Part shown: positions 6,335-15,933 of the stretch, piece after piece
Layout of the letters: each line of letters starts with the position of its first letter
How positions within the stretch are numbered: position 1 is the first letter of the stretch
Source of the DNA: Oscillospiraceae bacterium
Lineage (GTDB): Bacteria; Bacillota; Clostridia; Oscillospirales; Oscillospiraceae
DNA: 64,000 bases
NCBI GenBank assembly: GCA_017430455.1
Contig: JAFRMX010000001.1
Location: forward strand, 1 to 64,000
Direction of reading: 5' to 3'
Position numbers and translations under genes: made by a program
Notes under the pieces: generated by a model
Told to the model about the DNA's origin: nothing
Databases searched by the model: none
What the model saw: the letters and a program-made list of their open reading frames with translations, nothing else

Positions 6335-8503
6335 ATGGACGATTTGGATTTTGAACGGGTATTAAGTGAAGCAAAGTCATATGTAGGCTATGAACGCTCC
6401 GGGAGAGCAAGACCTTCCTCTCCGAAGCAGAAGCCCCAGGACCACAGCGCGGAATTCGCGAGGGCTGACAGATATGTTCAGAAGCTGAAAACTGAAGAGA
6501 AGCCTTCCCCTGCCCCTGAAAACAAAAAGCCCGAGAAGGCACCCGATAAAGGACCCGAGAAGGCGCCTGAGAAGACGCCCGAAAACAGCGACGAGCGCCT
6601 GTACGAGATCCCGGATATGGAAGAGTACGCCCAGAGTTATGAGAGCGTACACATGTTCAAGGATATCAAAACAGAGTCTTCGGCTCCGGATATTCCTTCG
6701 GACTATGACTATACGAGCGAGAACACCTTCTCCGAGGATACCGGAGAGGGTTCTGATTCCGTTCCCTCGAGCTTCAGGGCCTATCTCCAGTCCGTCTTCG
6801 CGTCCCTTATGCTCCGGTTCAGGGTCGGAAACAAAAATGCCGCAACGGTACCGGATGTCGACGAGGACCTGGGCAAAGAGGTGGAGCCCTCTCTCGCTTC
6901 AAAATACTACGGTTCCTTTACCGGAAGCATGCGTCTGAGATTCAGGTTATCCCTGATCATACTCTTTTTCATGGGCTGGATATCCCTGGGCCTGCCCGTC
7001 CCGGGCATGCTCAGATCCGATACGGTCGCGACCGTCTTCTGCCTGGCTCTTCAGTTTCTCATAATGCTGATATCGCTCGATATAGTCTCAAACACTGTCA
7101 CAAACGCTTTTAAAGGGAAGATAGGCGCCGACACGCTCTCTGTGCTGGCCTGCCTTCTGACGACGCTCGACGGCTTTCTCACCGCTAAGGCGGACATAGG
7201 GACCGCTCCGCTGCCCCTGTCTTTTCTCTCTTCTTTCACTCTGGTCGGGATCTTATGGTCCTCTCTTCTGAGCGCGAGAGGCCTCAGAAAAGCCATAAGG
7301 GTACCTGCCATCGGCAAGAAGCGGTTCAGCGTGATCGCCGAGAATCCGGATCTCTCGAATGAGATGACCGTTATCAAAACGACCAATGAGCCCGAGAATT
7401 TCGTCCGGAGAAGCGAGGAGGCCCCTCCCGACGAGACCATGTTCTCGAGGGCAGCCCCCTTCATTTTAGTCATCTGCATGGTCCTCGCGGTCCTGGCCTC
7501 GGTCATAACGAAGTCGTATCAGGACTTCTTCCACGCCTTCTCGGCGCTCATCACCATGTCTGTTCCCGTTACTGCCCTGCTCTGTTTCGCGTTTCCGTAC
7601 TGCAATATCAGCCTGTGCATATTCCATTTCGGAACGGCTATCGCCGGATGGTCAGGACTGAGCGATATAGGCAGGAGCACCAGGATAATCGTCTCCGACT
7701 ACGATCTGTTCCCGGAGAGCTGCGTGAGAATAAAAAGCGTCAGAGTCCTCGCGGCAGACAGCCCCTCGGTCATAGTATCTTACGCTGCCAGCATAATCAA
7801 CGAATCCGGCTGCGGGCTCATCCCCTCTTTCATGAAGCTTCTCAACAAGAACAACGGAACGCTCATGCCGGTACTGAACTTCGAGTTCATGCCCGGAGGC
7901 GGAATGAGGGGCATGATAGACGGCCACTCCGTCATCTGCGGAAGTGCGGAGCTGATGAGGCTCATGCAGGTCAAGCTCCCTTACAAGCTGCTCACAAAGA
8001 CGACCGTTCTGCTGTCTGTGGACGGGATCCTTTACGGTCTCTTCGATATACAGTACGATCCCAAGCACTCGGTCAGGGAAGCCCTCATCGAGCTTATGAA
8101 ATCGCAGAGGCACCCTGTATTCGCCATAAAGGATTTCAATATCACGCCGGAGATGATAAACCAGGTCTACGATCTGCCCACCGACGGATACGATTTCCCC
8201 CCTTATTCTGAGCGCTACAAGATGACCAAAACGGACCCGGAGGAGACCGGGCAGGTCGCCGCGGTCGTATGTATGGAAGGTCTGGGCCCCTTCGCGAAGG
8301 CGATCAACATGGGTACCAGACTCCACAAATGCGTTGTCACAAACCTGATAATCGCCATGGCTGCAAGCATTATCGGTATCGTGACCGTCTTCATTATGAT
8401 GCTCTCCGGAGGTATCGCCGCTCTCAGCATCAGATGGCTGTTCATCTATATGATGGCGGTCCTGGCGAGCATTTTCATAACAGGGCTCACAGCTCTGGAG
8501 TGA
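6335..8503 (+). CDS. Degenerate P-type ATPase-like membrane protein
   Basis: 722 residues. Residues 1-190 are acidic, proline-rich and probably disordered, with PEKAP-type repeats at 66-82. Membrane segments lie at about 204-222, 230-252, 262-312, 372-392, 400-435 and 665-720. The order matches a P1B heavy-metal ATPase: a TM with VPVTALLCFAFPYC in the CPC place (410-423), then GWSGLSDIGRSTRIIVSDYDLF, where DKTGT of active enzymes is DYDLF (455-459). A G-rich nucleotide-domain loop (PGGGMRGMIDG, 520-530) and a P-domain strand (AIKDFN, where TGDN is usual, 597-602) follow. The TGES actuator motif and the GDGxND hinge are absent, so ATP-driven transport is unlikely. It is probably the third gene of the operon (15 bases after rlmB). 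Function unknown. Confidence 0.75.
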   Translation: MDDLDFERVLSEAKSYVGYERSGRARPSSPKQKPQDHSAEFARADRYVQKLKTEEKPSPAPENKKPEKAPDKGPEKAPEKTPENSDERLYEIPDMEEYAQSYESVHMFKDIKTESSAPDIPSDYDYTSENTFSEDTGEGSDSVPSSFRAYLQSVFASLMLRFRVGNKNAATVPDVDEDLGKEVEPSLASKYYGSFTGSMRLRFRLSLIILFFMGWISLGLPVPGMLRSDTVATVFCLALQFLIMLISLDIVSNTVTNAFKGKIGADTLSVLACLLTTLDGFLTAKADIGTAPLPLSFLSSFTLVGILWSSLLSARGLRKAIRVPAIGKKRFSVIAENPDLSNEMTVIKTTNEPENFVRRSEEAPPDETMFSRAAPFILVICMVLAVLASVITKSYQDFFHAFSALITMSVPVTALLCFAFPYCNISLCIFHFGTAIAGWSGLSDIGRSTRIIVSDYDLFPESCVRIKSVRVLAADSPSVIVSYAASIINESGCGLIPSFMKLLNKNNGTLMPVLNFEFMPGGGMRGMIDGHSVICGSAELMRLMQVKLPYKLLTKTTVLLSVDGILYGLFDIQYDPKHSVREALIELMKSQRHPVFAIKDFNITPEMINQVYDLPTDGYDFPPYSERYKMTKTDPEETGQVAAVVCMEGLGPFAKAINMGTRLHKCVVTNLIIAMAASIIGIVTVFIMMLSGGIAALSIRWLFIYMMAVLASIFITGLTALE

Positions 8504-8551
8504 CGCGTCTTTTAATACACCTGCCAGGGGGTATTCGGGATAATATTTTTA

Positions 8552-8580
8552 TTGCCAAGTCCCCCCTCTTAGTGTAGAAT
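8552..8580 (+). promoter_or_regulatory. Promoter of the EF-G-like gene
   Basis: TTGCCA (8552-8557) and TAGAAT (8575-8580) are separated by 17 bases. The leader to the ATG at 8640 is about 55 bases, with a GAGAGGA ribosome site. Confidence 0.55.
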
Positions 8581-8639
8581 AGATCTGTTGCAAACTTATT
8601 ATATTATTAATTATTATTTCGGACAGAGAGGAATCACAC

Positions 8640-10658
8640 ATGAGTTACGAAACAAAGAAGATCCGCAACGTTGCACTGCTCGGGCACGGCAACAGCGGTA
8701 AGACCAGTCTTGCAGAGAGCATGCTATATCTCACCGGCGCCACCGATCGTCAGGGCAAAGTCACAGACGGAAACACCGTGTGCGACTACGACGCTGAAGA
8801 GATCAAGCGCCAGATCTCGATAGCGACTTCAGTTGCTCCCGTCGAGTTCGGAGGATGCAAAATAAACATACTGGACTGCCCGGGATTTTTTGATTTTGCC
8901 GGCGATGCCCTTGCCGCTATCAGAGTCGCGGATTGCGGCGTCATAGTATTGAGCGCGAAAGACGGGATCACCGTCGGTGCGGAGCGCACATGGAAATATC
9001 TCAAGGCAGCGAACAAACCCGTCATGTTCTGCATCTCCAAATGTGATGAAGAGCACGGCGACTACTACGCCGTTCTGGACGCGCTTAAAGCCAAGTACGG
9101 CAGCTATGTCTGCCCCGTCACGGCTCCGACCTCCGACGGCACGGGAGTTATAGACCTCGTTCACAACGCCGCTTTCAAGACAAACGGCAGCAAGACAGAG
9201 AAGATCGCTGTTCCTTCAGCCGATTCTTCGAAAGCGGAAGAGCTTCGCGAAGCTCTGATGGAGACTGCAGCCGGCGCTACCGACGAGCTCACTGAGAAAT
9301 TCTTCGAGGATATGGAGCTCTCTGAAGAGGATACAGTCGCGGGAATCAAAGCCGGCCTCCTCGAAAGAGTTGTCTTCCCCGTATTTGCGGTCAGCGCCAT
9401 GTCCAACATCGGAACTCAGGCCTTCATGCAGGGCATAGTCGATTATGTTCCTGATCCTTCCGAGTTCGATGAAGTCGACCCAAGCGCCCCTGTCGCGGCT
9501 CTGGTATTCAAGACCGTATCCGACCAGTTCGGAAAGTACAGCTTCATCAAGGTCCTCCAGGGCAAAGTTACCGCGGACCTCACTTTACGAAATGTCCGCG
9601 CCTCCTCCAACGACAAGCTCGGCAGACTCTATACCGTCTGCGGCAAGAAGACCGTTGAGGTCAAGGAAGCAGTCTGCGGCGATATCGTTGCCGTCGGCAA
9701 GATGGACTGGAAGACCGGAGACAGCATTTGCGATCCGAAGGCCGAGAAGGAATTCAAATTCATCGACATTCCGGAGCCCTGCTACTCGATGGCGATCTCT
9801 CCTGTTACAAAGGGCCAGGATGACAAAGTTGCCGGCGGTCTTGCAAGGCTCAACGAAGAAGACATTTCCTTCTCTCTCGAAAACAACGCTGAGACCCATC
9901 AGATGGTCATCTCCGGTGCCGGCGATATTCAGATAGATGTCCTCTGCTCCAAGCTCAAATCCAGATTTGGCGTCGATACCGTTCTCAGCCCGGCCAAGGT
10001 CGCGTACCGCGAGAAGATAAAAGCCAAGGTCGAAGCACACGGCAGACACAAGAAGCAGTCCGGCGGCAGCGGCCAGTTCGGTGATGTTTGGATCCGCTTC
10101 GAGCCTCAGGAGGAATCCGATGATATGATCTTTGCCGAAGAGGTATTCGGCGGAGCAGTTCCGAAGAACTTCTTCCCCTCTGTCGAGAAGGGTCTCAGAA
10201 ACGCTGTCCAGAAAGGCGTGCTCGCGGGCTATCCTCTTGTCGGACTCAAAGCCACTCTCTACGACGGTTCCTACCACCCCGTCGACTCCAACGATATGGC
10301 CTTCCAGACGGCAGCCAGACTCGCTTACCAGGACGGCATTCCCAAGGCGAAGCCGACCATTCTCGAGCCTATCGGACTTCTCAGGGTAACCATCCCCGAC
10401 GCAAACCTCGGCGATATCATGAGCGATATCAGCTCCAAGAGACGCGGCACCGTTCTCGGCATGAACGCTGAAGACGGCATGCAGACTGTCGAGGCCGAAG
10501 TCCCCATGGCAGAGATGAGCTCCTACACGATAGATCTCCGCTCCATGACACAGGGGCGCGGCTCCTTCACCTGCAAGTTCATACGCTATGAAGAAGCTCC
10601 CGGCAATGTACAGCAGAAGGTCATAGCCGACGCCAAGGCCGAGGCTGAAGCTGACTGA
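8640..10658 (+). CDS. Elongation factor G-like translational GTPase (EF-G2 type)
   Basis: 672 residues with all five EF-G domains. G1 is GHGNSGKT (16-23), G3 is DCPGFFDF and G4 is SKCD rather than NKMD. In the usual DTPGHxDF switch-II motif the catalytic histidine is replaced by Phe. Clostridial EF-G paralogues of this group typically have Tyr there, so the change is a family trait, not damage. Domain IV (about 465-585) carries the GSGGSGQF-type loop, here KQSGGSGQFGDVW. Such paralogues are annotated as EF-G but are not the main fusA, which sits with rpsL/rpsG; neither of those is here. Likely a specialised translocation, recycling or ribosome-protection GTPase. It is followed with a one-base overlap by a small membrane protein. 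Confidence 0.88.
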   Translation: MSYETKKIRNVALLGHGNSGKTSLAESMLYLTGATDRQGKVTDGNTVCDYDAEEIKRQISIATSVAPVEFGGCKINILDCPGFFDFAGDALAAIRVADCGVIVLSAKDGITVGAERTWKYLKAANKPVMFCISKCDEEHGDYYAVLDALKAKYGSYVCPVTAPTSDGTGVIDLVHNAAFKTNGSKTEKIAVPSADSSKAEELREALMETAAGATDELTEKFFEDMELSEEDTVAGIKAGLLERVVFPVFAVSAMSNIGTQAFMQGIVDYVPDPSEFDEVDPSAPVAALVFKTVSDQFGKYSFIKVLQGKVTADLTLRNVRASSNDKLGRLYTVCGKKTVEVKEAVCGDIVAVGKMDWKTGDSICDPKAEKEFKFIDIPEPCYSMAISPVTKGQDDKVAGGLARLNEEDISFSLENNAETHQMVISGAGDIQIDVLCSKLKSRFGVDTVLSPAKVAYREKIKAKVEAHGRHKKQSGGSGQFGDVWIRFEPQEESDDMIFAEEVFGGAVPKNFFPSVEKGLRNAVQKGVLAGYPLVGLKATLYDGSYHPVDSNDMAFQTAARLAYQDGIPKAKPTILEPIGLLRVTIPDANLGDIMSDISSKRRGTVLGMNAEDGMQTVEAEVPMAEMSSYTIDLRSMTQGRGSFTCKFIRYEEAPGNVQQKVIADAKAEAEAD

Positions 10659-11068
10659 TGAACGAGGAATACTCTTCATACGGGCAATACCCCTATGATG
10701 ATGAATACCCTCCTGTACAGGATCAGTATAATAATGCTCCCGTAAAACAGAAGAAGATCCCCTCCGGGGGTCTTCTCTCAGGCGGTATTCCGAGTCTTCT
10801 GTGGGCTGTGGAGATCTTTGTCTGCATTCTGGCAGTGTTTGTCGGCGCCGTTATATGCTCGTTCCAGAGATACCGTGAACCGGCCCAAAACGATATGCAG
10901 GCTGAAGCCTCCCAGTTCAGCAATTACACTTACAGTTCCCAGAATACCGGTACGGGCTTTTCGGACTTCGTAAATGAAGAAGGCAACGTCACTTCTTCCT
11001 TTGACGGAAACATAGATCAGGATGCCGTAGCCCAGAGCTGGCAGGCCCTCACCTCAGATGAAGGCTGA
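10658..11068 (+). CDS. Small single-pass membrane protein, unknown
   Basis: 136 residues. A tyrosine- and proline-rich N-terminal tail (1-45, repeats of Y-x-Q/D-Y) precedes one membrane segment (about 48-68, LLWAVEIFVCILAVFVGAVI). The outside tail is rich in Ser, Asn and Gln with no cysteines. The ATG overlaps the EF-G-like stop by one base (TGATG), so translation is coupled. I recognise no domain. The tyrosine-rich tail resembles low-complexity tails of clostridial membrane proteins of unknown role. Confidence 0.7.
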   Translation: MNEEYSSYGQYPYDDEYPPVQDQYNNAPVKQKKIPSGGLLSGGIPSLLWAVEIFVCILAVFVGAVICSFQRYREPAQNDMQAEASQFSNYTYSSQNTGTGFSDFVNEEGNVTSSFDGNIDQDAVAQSWQALTSDEG

Positions 11069-11087
11069 AAAACAGAAAACAGAAAAC

Positions 11088-11115
11088 AAAACCTCTCTTA
11101 ATCAGAGAGGTTTTT
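11088..11115. terminator. Bidirectional terminator overlapping the alr stop codon
   Basis: Arms CCTCTCT (11092-11098) and AGAGAGG (11104-11110) are flanked by A and T runs. The alr stop codon (11098-11100 on the minus strand) lies inside the hairpin but before the minus-strand T-run, so a terminated message still contains the stop. This is a useful contrast with 41185-41397. Confidence 0.88.
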
Positions 11116-12246
11116 GTATATTCTCGGTACTCTTTTTGTAACACTGCAGAGGATCTCATACGGGATAGTATAGGCAGCTTCGGCCAGTTTGTTTATATCG
11201 CTCTCCGGCCCGAAGAGCTCTACCTCACTCCCGACCTCTGCCTCAGGCAGGTCGGTAAGATCGGCCATGCACATATCCATACATATGCTTCCTATCTGCC
11301 GGGCGTATCCGCCCGCGGTCTTGAAACTGCACTTTCCGGACGCCGCCCTCGGAAGCCCGTCCGCGTACCCCGCGGCGAGGACTCCGACTCTCATACGCCT
11401 GTCTGTCGTAAACTTCCTTCCGTAGCTCACACAGGTACCCGGAGCATAGTGTTTTATCGTGCTTATCGTCGTGAGAAGCCTCATGCACGGCCTGAGACCT
11501 ATCCTGTTCTCCGGATCCCCGTATCCGTAGAGCAGATATCCCGGGCGCACCATATCGAGAGCCATATACGGGTAGTTTACCACCGCTCCGCTGTTGGCGC
11601 AGTGTCTTATCTCGAATTCGATCCCGCCTTTTTCCTTTACTGCCCGGATCACAGCCATGAAAAGCTCAAACTGGTCAAGAGTATATTTCTCCGCATCGGC
11701 TGTATACTCGTCCGACGAAGCGAAATGGGTATATATCCCCTCGTTTATGAGATACGGAAGACGGCAGCTTTCAATTATATTGTCGGTCCCCTCCTCGAAC
11801 GAGTCCCCGGAAACGATGTACCCGAGACGCGACATGCCCGTGTCTATTTTGTGGTGTACTTTTAATGTTTTCCCGAGTTTTGCGCAGGCTTCCGAATATT
11901 CATAGGCTTTGGCAAGACAGGTCACCGTCTGGGTAATATCGTTCTCTATGAGAAGGTCGGTGTATTCGGCAGGCGTGTGCCCCAGTATCAGGATCGGCAT
12001 GCTGATCCCGCCCTCTCTCAGGTCGAGCGCCTCATCCAGACATGAGACCGCGAGATAATCCGCTCCGCATTCCTGCAGAAGCGAGGATACCTCAAGAGCA
12101 CCGTGCCCGTACGCGTTGGCTTTTACAACTCCGAGAAATCTGCAGCCATCGGGCAGCGATCTTCTTATCGCCGTGTAATTATCCCTCACCGCGTTGAGAT
12201 CTATCTCTGCCCAGGTCCTTTTGGTGTTAAATTTCAATTCATCCAT
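11098..12246 (-). CDS. alr: Alanine racemase
   Basis: 382 residues, the usual length. PLP enzyme interconverting L- and D-alanine for peptidoglycan. The PLP lysine lies in VVKANAYGHG (Lys42) and the catalytic tyrosine in CVSYGRKF (Tyr275). HHKIDTGMSRLG (131-142) and the DMVRPGYLLYG phosphate-binding region are present. It stands alone on the minus strand, convergent with the EF-G operon and divergent from pheST. The start ATG at 12246 follows a GGAGAT-type site. Confidence 0.95.
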   Translation of the reverse strand: MDELKFNTKRTWAEIDLNAVRDNYTAIRRSLPDGCRFLGVVKANAYGHGALEVSSLLQECGADYLAVSCLDEALDLREGGISMPILILGHTPAEYTDLLIENDITQTVTCLAKAYEYSEACAKLGKTLKVHHKIDTGMSRLGYIVSGDSFEEGTDNIIESCRLPYLINEGIYTHFASSDEYTADAEKYTLDQFELFMAVIRAVKEKGGIEFEIRHCANSGAVVNYPYMALDMVRPGYLLYGYGDPENRIGLRPCMRLLTTISTIKHYAPGTCVSYGRKFTTDRRMRVGVLAAGYADGLPRAASGKCSFKTAGGYARQIGSICMDMCMADLTDLPEAEVGSEVELFGPESDINKLAEAAYTIPYEILCSVTKRVPRIYKNLSD

Positions 12247-12418
12247 ATCTCCACCTCGAAACGGATTATATTCCCGAAGCGGGATTTAGTCAATCTGCCG
12301 GGCACCGTTTAAGGCGCTGCTATCACAACGATTATTTCGGCGCAGGCGCTTAAAAGCCTTGCCATTTGTATTGTTTAGTGTTAAATTAGTGAATATCTTT
12401 TTTGGAGGCGCTTCAATT

Positions 12419-13447
12419 ATGATGAAAGATATGATGCAGCAGCTTCGTGACACCGCGATCAGCGCGATACTTAAGGCTGAGAACGTCGAAAGCCTCGAAG
12501 CTATGCGTATTAAATATCTCGGAAAGAAAGGCGAGCTCACGGCGATCTTGAAACAGATGGGCAGTCTCTCCCCCGAGGAAAGACCTGTGATGGGCCAGAT
12601 AGCCAACAAGCTCCGCAGTGATATAGAAGAGGCACTCGATCAGCGCAGGAAAGATCTTGAAGCAGTAAGAATGGCTCTGAAGCTCGAGTCCGAGACTGTC
12701 GATGTCACCATGCCGGGGAAGGATGTCAGGGAAGGCCATAAACATCCGATGTACAATGTCCTGGACCAGATAAAGGACATCTTTATAGGCATGGGCTTCG
12801 AGATAGTGGACGGACCGGAAGTTGAACTTTCGAAATATAACTTCACCATGCTCAACATTGACGAGAGCCACCCGTCCCGCGAATGGACCGACACATTCTA
12901 CTTCAAAGATGACAGCAGCATCTGCCTCAGGACCCAGACTTCTCCGATGCAGGTGAGGACGATGCTTACAAGAGATGTTCCGATAAGGATGATCGCTCCC
13001 GGACGCGTCTACAGAAAAGACGAGGTGGATGCCACCCACTCACCCATGTTCCATCAGATCGAAGGCATGGTCATAGACAAGGGCATCACGATGGCGGATC
13101 TCAAGGCCACACTGAATCTGGTCGTTGAAAAGCTCTACGGAGAAGGGACCGTCACGCGTTTCCGCCCGCACCACTTCCCGTTTACGGAGCCCAGCTGTGA
13201 GATGGACATAAGGTGTCACAAGTGCGGAGGCAAAGGATGCCCGACCTGCAAAGGCGAAGGCTGGATAGAGATTCTCGGCGCCGGTATGGTTCACCCTAAA
13301 GTCCTGGCGGGATGCGGGATAGACCCTGACGTATACAGCGGATGGGCTTTCGGCATGGGGCTCGAACGTCTGGCAATGGGCGAATACAAGATCACGGACT
13401 TAAGGCTTATATTTGAAAACGATGTCCGTTTCCTCGAACAGTTTTAA
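12419..13447 (+). CDS. pheS: Phenylalanine--tRNA ligase alpha subunit
   Basis: 342 residues from the ATG at 12419, chosen because GGAGG (12404-12408) is ten bases upstream; a frame open from 12359 is an unneeded extension. Residues 1-85 form the coiled-coil tRNA-binding arm. The class II catalytic core follows: motif 2 region (VYRKDEVDATHSPMFHQIEG) and motif 3 (FGMGLERLAMGEY). The insertion CHKCGGKGCPTCKGEGW is typical of Gram-positive PheS. It forms the alpha2beta2 enzyme with PheT, 14 bases downstream. No T-box (GGGTGG...ACC) is visible in the roughly 170-base leader. Confidence 0.95.
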   Translation: MMKDMMQQLRDTAISAILKAENVESLEAMRIKYLGKKGELTAILKQMGSLSPEERPVMGQIANKLRSDIEEALDQRRKDLEAVRMALKLESETVDVTMPGKDVREGHKHPMYNVLDQIKDIFIGMGFEIVDGPEVELSKYNFTMLNIDESHPSREWTDTFYFKDDSSICLRTQTSPMQVRTMLTRDVPIRMIAPGRVYRKDEVDATHSPMFHQIEGMVIDKGITMADLKATLNLVVEKLYGEGTVTRFRPHHFPFTEPSCEMDIRCHKCGGKGCPTCKGEGWIEILGAGMVHPKVLAGCGIDPDVYSGWAFGMGLERLAMGEYKITDLRLIFENDVRFLEQF

Positions 13448-13461
13448 AGGAGGCAATACAG

Positions 13462-15858
13462 ATGCTGCTTTCCAGAAAATGGCTTAACGAATTTGTCGAT
13501 GTAAGCCTTGATGAATATAATGACCGCGAGTTTGCCGAGGCCATGACGGTCTCCGGATCCAAGGTCGAGATCACTGAAGATCTCTCGAAAAAGATAAGAA
13601 ATGTAGTCGCGGGCAGGATCATATCCATGGAGAAGCACCCCGACAGCGATCATATGTATGTATGTATGGTCGACGTGGGAAAAGACTCCCCTGTTCAGAT
13701 AGTTACGGGCGCCCAGAATGTAAAGACAGGCGATCTTGTTCCTGCTGCTCTGGACGGATCCCTTCTCCCCGACGGGACAGAGATACACTCCTCAATCCTT
13801 CGCGGCGTGGAGTCCGACGGTATGCTCTGCTCTTTAAAGGAGCTCGGCCTTACTCTGCACGACTACCCCTATGCGATCGAAAACGGGATATGGATAATTG
13901 AAGAAGACTGTGCCCCCGGCGACGATATCGGCAAGCTGATAGGCATGGATGACCATGTTGTGGAATTTGAGATTACCCCGAACCGTCCTGACTGTCTCTG
14001 CGTCATAGGGCTTGCAAGAGAAGCGGCCGTTACTTTCGGCAAGGAGCTTAAGCTTCACACCCCTGTTGTTGAAGCCAAAGCAGGCGGCAATATCAACGAT
14101 ATGGCCAAGATCATCATTGAGGACCCCGAGCTCTGTCCGAGATACACTGCCAGAATGGTAAAAAACGTAAAGATCGCCCCTTCTCCCGCCTGGATGCGCG
14201 AGCGTATCAGAAATGCGGGCATGAGACCTATAAACAACATAGTCGACATCACGAACTATGTCATGCTCGAATACGGCCAGCCCATGCATGCTTTTGACTT
14301 CTCCTGCGTAAACAACGGAGAAGTGCATATACGCCGGGCAAAGAAAGGAGAGTCCATAGAGACTCTCGACGGGAATGAAAGAGCTTTAAGCGAAAACATG
14401 CTCTGCATCTGTGACACCGACAAACCCATCTGTGTTGCCGGAGTCATGGGCGGCGCCAACAGTGAGATCGTCGGCGATACCGCAATGGTCCTGTTTGAAA
14501 GCGCCAACTTCAACGGGCCTTCAGTAAGAAGGACAGCGACCGCTCTCGGCATGAGGACCGATGCCTCCTCGAGATATGAGAAGGGTCTTGACCCCGAGAA
14601 CACGATAAAGGCGGTCCAGAGGGCCTGTGAGCTCATAGAACTTCTCGGAGCAGGTGAAGTCGTAGAGGGCATTATAGATGTCGTTCCGAATGATATTAAA
14701 AAGACAAGCGTCAAATTTGAACCCGGAAAGATCAACGCTCTACTCGGAACAGATATCTCTGAAGATGAGATGCGCAGGATCCTCCTCGATCTGGGATTCG
14801 GCTTCGACAAAGATACCGTCCTGGTCCCCTCCTGGAGAGGAGACGTCGAGCATTACAGCGATCTTGCCGAGGAAGTTGCGAGGTTCTTCGGATACAATGA
14901 GATCCCTGTCAGATTCTCGGGCGCCATCAACAAATGCGGTGGCTATACCGATTCCCAGCTCTGTGAAAACAAGATCGGAGAGATCTGCCGGAGCCTTGGA
15001 ATGGACGAGATAATCACTTATTCGTTTATCAGTGCTTCATACTATGACAAGATAAACCTGCCTTCCGACTCTCCGCTCAGAGACAGCCTCAGGATACTCA
15101 ATCCGCTTGGAGAGGATACCTCCATTATGCGCACTACGATCCTCCCCTCCATGCTTGAGATAATAACCAGGAATTTCAATTTCAGAAATAAGGCAGCCTC
15201 TCTTTATGAGATCGGCAGGATCTATCTCAAGCGGGACGACGGGCTTGCGGATGAGCCGAAGATCGTATCTCTCGGTATGTATGGGGATGGTGTGGATTTC
15301 TTCACTTTAAAAGGCAATGTTGAGGCGATCCTGAAAGGGCTCAGAGTCGGAGATACGGCCAAAATAAAGTATACTGCCAAGAAAGACAACCCCTCTTATC
15401 ATCCCGGCAGATGTGCCGAAGTATGGGCAGGAGACAGATACATCGGCATTCTCGGTCAGATCAATCCGTCTGTTTGCGCAAACTACGGGCTCGACTGTGA
15501 GGTTTACTGCGCTGAGCTGAGCTTTGATGCTCTGTTTCAGTGTAAAGGCGCGTTGCCCGTCTATAAGCCCTTGCCCAGATTCCCGTCCGTCACAAGAGAT
15601 ATAGCTTTGATCTGCGATATTAAGATCCCCGTCGGAGATCTTGAGGAATGCATACTCAGAAGCGGAGGAGAATACCTGAAGAATTGCGAGCTGTTCGATG
15701 TATATACCGGCCACCATATTGCCGAGGGCCGGAAGTCTGTAGCTTTCTCTCTCACGATGCGTTCGGATGACCATACTCTCACAGACGAAGACGCCGAAAA
15801 GACTGTTGCAGCTGTTCTGAAGGCACTTGACAGCGAGTTTGGAGCTGTAATACGTTAA
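13462..15858 (+). CDS. pheT: Phenylalanine--tRNA ligase beta subunit
   Basis: 798 residues. Domains in order: EMAP/OB tRNA-binding fold (about 40-150), B3/B4 editing domain (about 205-385, GMRPINNIVDITNYVMLEYGQ), B5 (about 405-475), the class II core-like region (480-690) and a C-terminal ferredoxin-like anticodon-binding domain (about 705-798, PRFPSVTRDIALICD). The editing domain hydrolyses Tyr-tRNA(Phe). ATG at 13462 behind AAAGGAGG, 14 bases after pheS. Full length and intact. Confidence 0.95.
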   Translation: MLLSRKWLNEFVDVSLDEYNDREFAEAMTVSGSKVEITEDLSKKIRNVVAGRIISMEKHPDSDHMYVCMVDVGKDSPVQIVTGAQNVKTGDLVPAALDGSLLPDGTEIHSSILRGVESDGMLCSLKELGLTLHDYPYAIENGIWIIEEDCAPGDDIGKLIGMDDHVVEFEITPNRPDCLCVIGLAREAAVTFGKELKLHTPVVEAKAGGNINDMAKIIIEDPELCPRYTARMVKNVKIAPSPAWMRERIRNAGMRPINNIVDITNYVMLEYGQPMHAFDFSCVNNGEVHIRRAKKGESIETLDGNERALSENMLCICDTDKPICVAGVMGGANSEIVGDTAMVLFESANFNGPSVRRTATALGMRTDASSRYEKGLDPENTIKAVQRACELIELLGAGEVVEGIIDVVPNDIKKTSVKFEPGKINALLGTDISEDEMRRILLDLGFGFDKDTVLVPSWRGDVEHYSDLAEEVARFFGYNEIPVRFSGAINKCGGYTDSQLCENKIGEICRSLGMDEIITYSFISASYYDKINLPSDSPLRDSLRILNPLGEDTSIMRTTILPSMLEIITRNFNFRNKAASLYEIGRIYLKRDDGLADEPKIVSLGMYGDGVDFFTLKGNVEAILKGLRVGDTAKIKYTAKKDNPSYHPGRCAEVWAGDRYIGILGQINPSVCANYGLDCEVYCAELSFDALFQCKGALPVYKPLPRFPSVTRDIALICDIKIPVGDLEECILRSGGEYLKNCELFDVYTGHHIAEGRKSVAFSLTMRSDDHTLTDEDAEKTVAAVLKALDSEFGAVIR

Positions 15859-15871
15859 ATACAATAAAATC

Positions 15872-15899
15872 TTTACTTGGCTCAGCTATTTGATATAAT
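15872..15899 (+). promoter_or_regulatory. Promoter of the ireB-family gene
   Basis: TTTACT (15872-15877) and TATAAT (15894-15899) are spaced by 16 bases, and the -10 is extended (TGA before TATAAT). The promoter lies directly after the pheT stop, so this small gene has its own transcription start. Confidence 0.6.
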
Positions 15900-15933
15900 A
15901 AAACCAATGAAAAATATGATCGGAGGGGACAAT

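Noticed and set aside
9585..10679. 364-codon minus-strand open frame opposite the EF-G-like gene
   Set aside because: Antisense shadow of a well-conserved GTPase with biased codons; no start signal.
12247..12418. Possible T-box leader before pheS
   Set aside because: No specifier stem, no GGGTGG...ACC T-box bulge and no terminator hairpin were visible in the 170-base leader.
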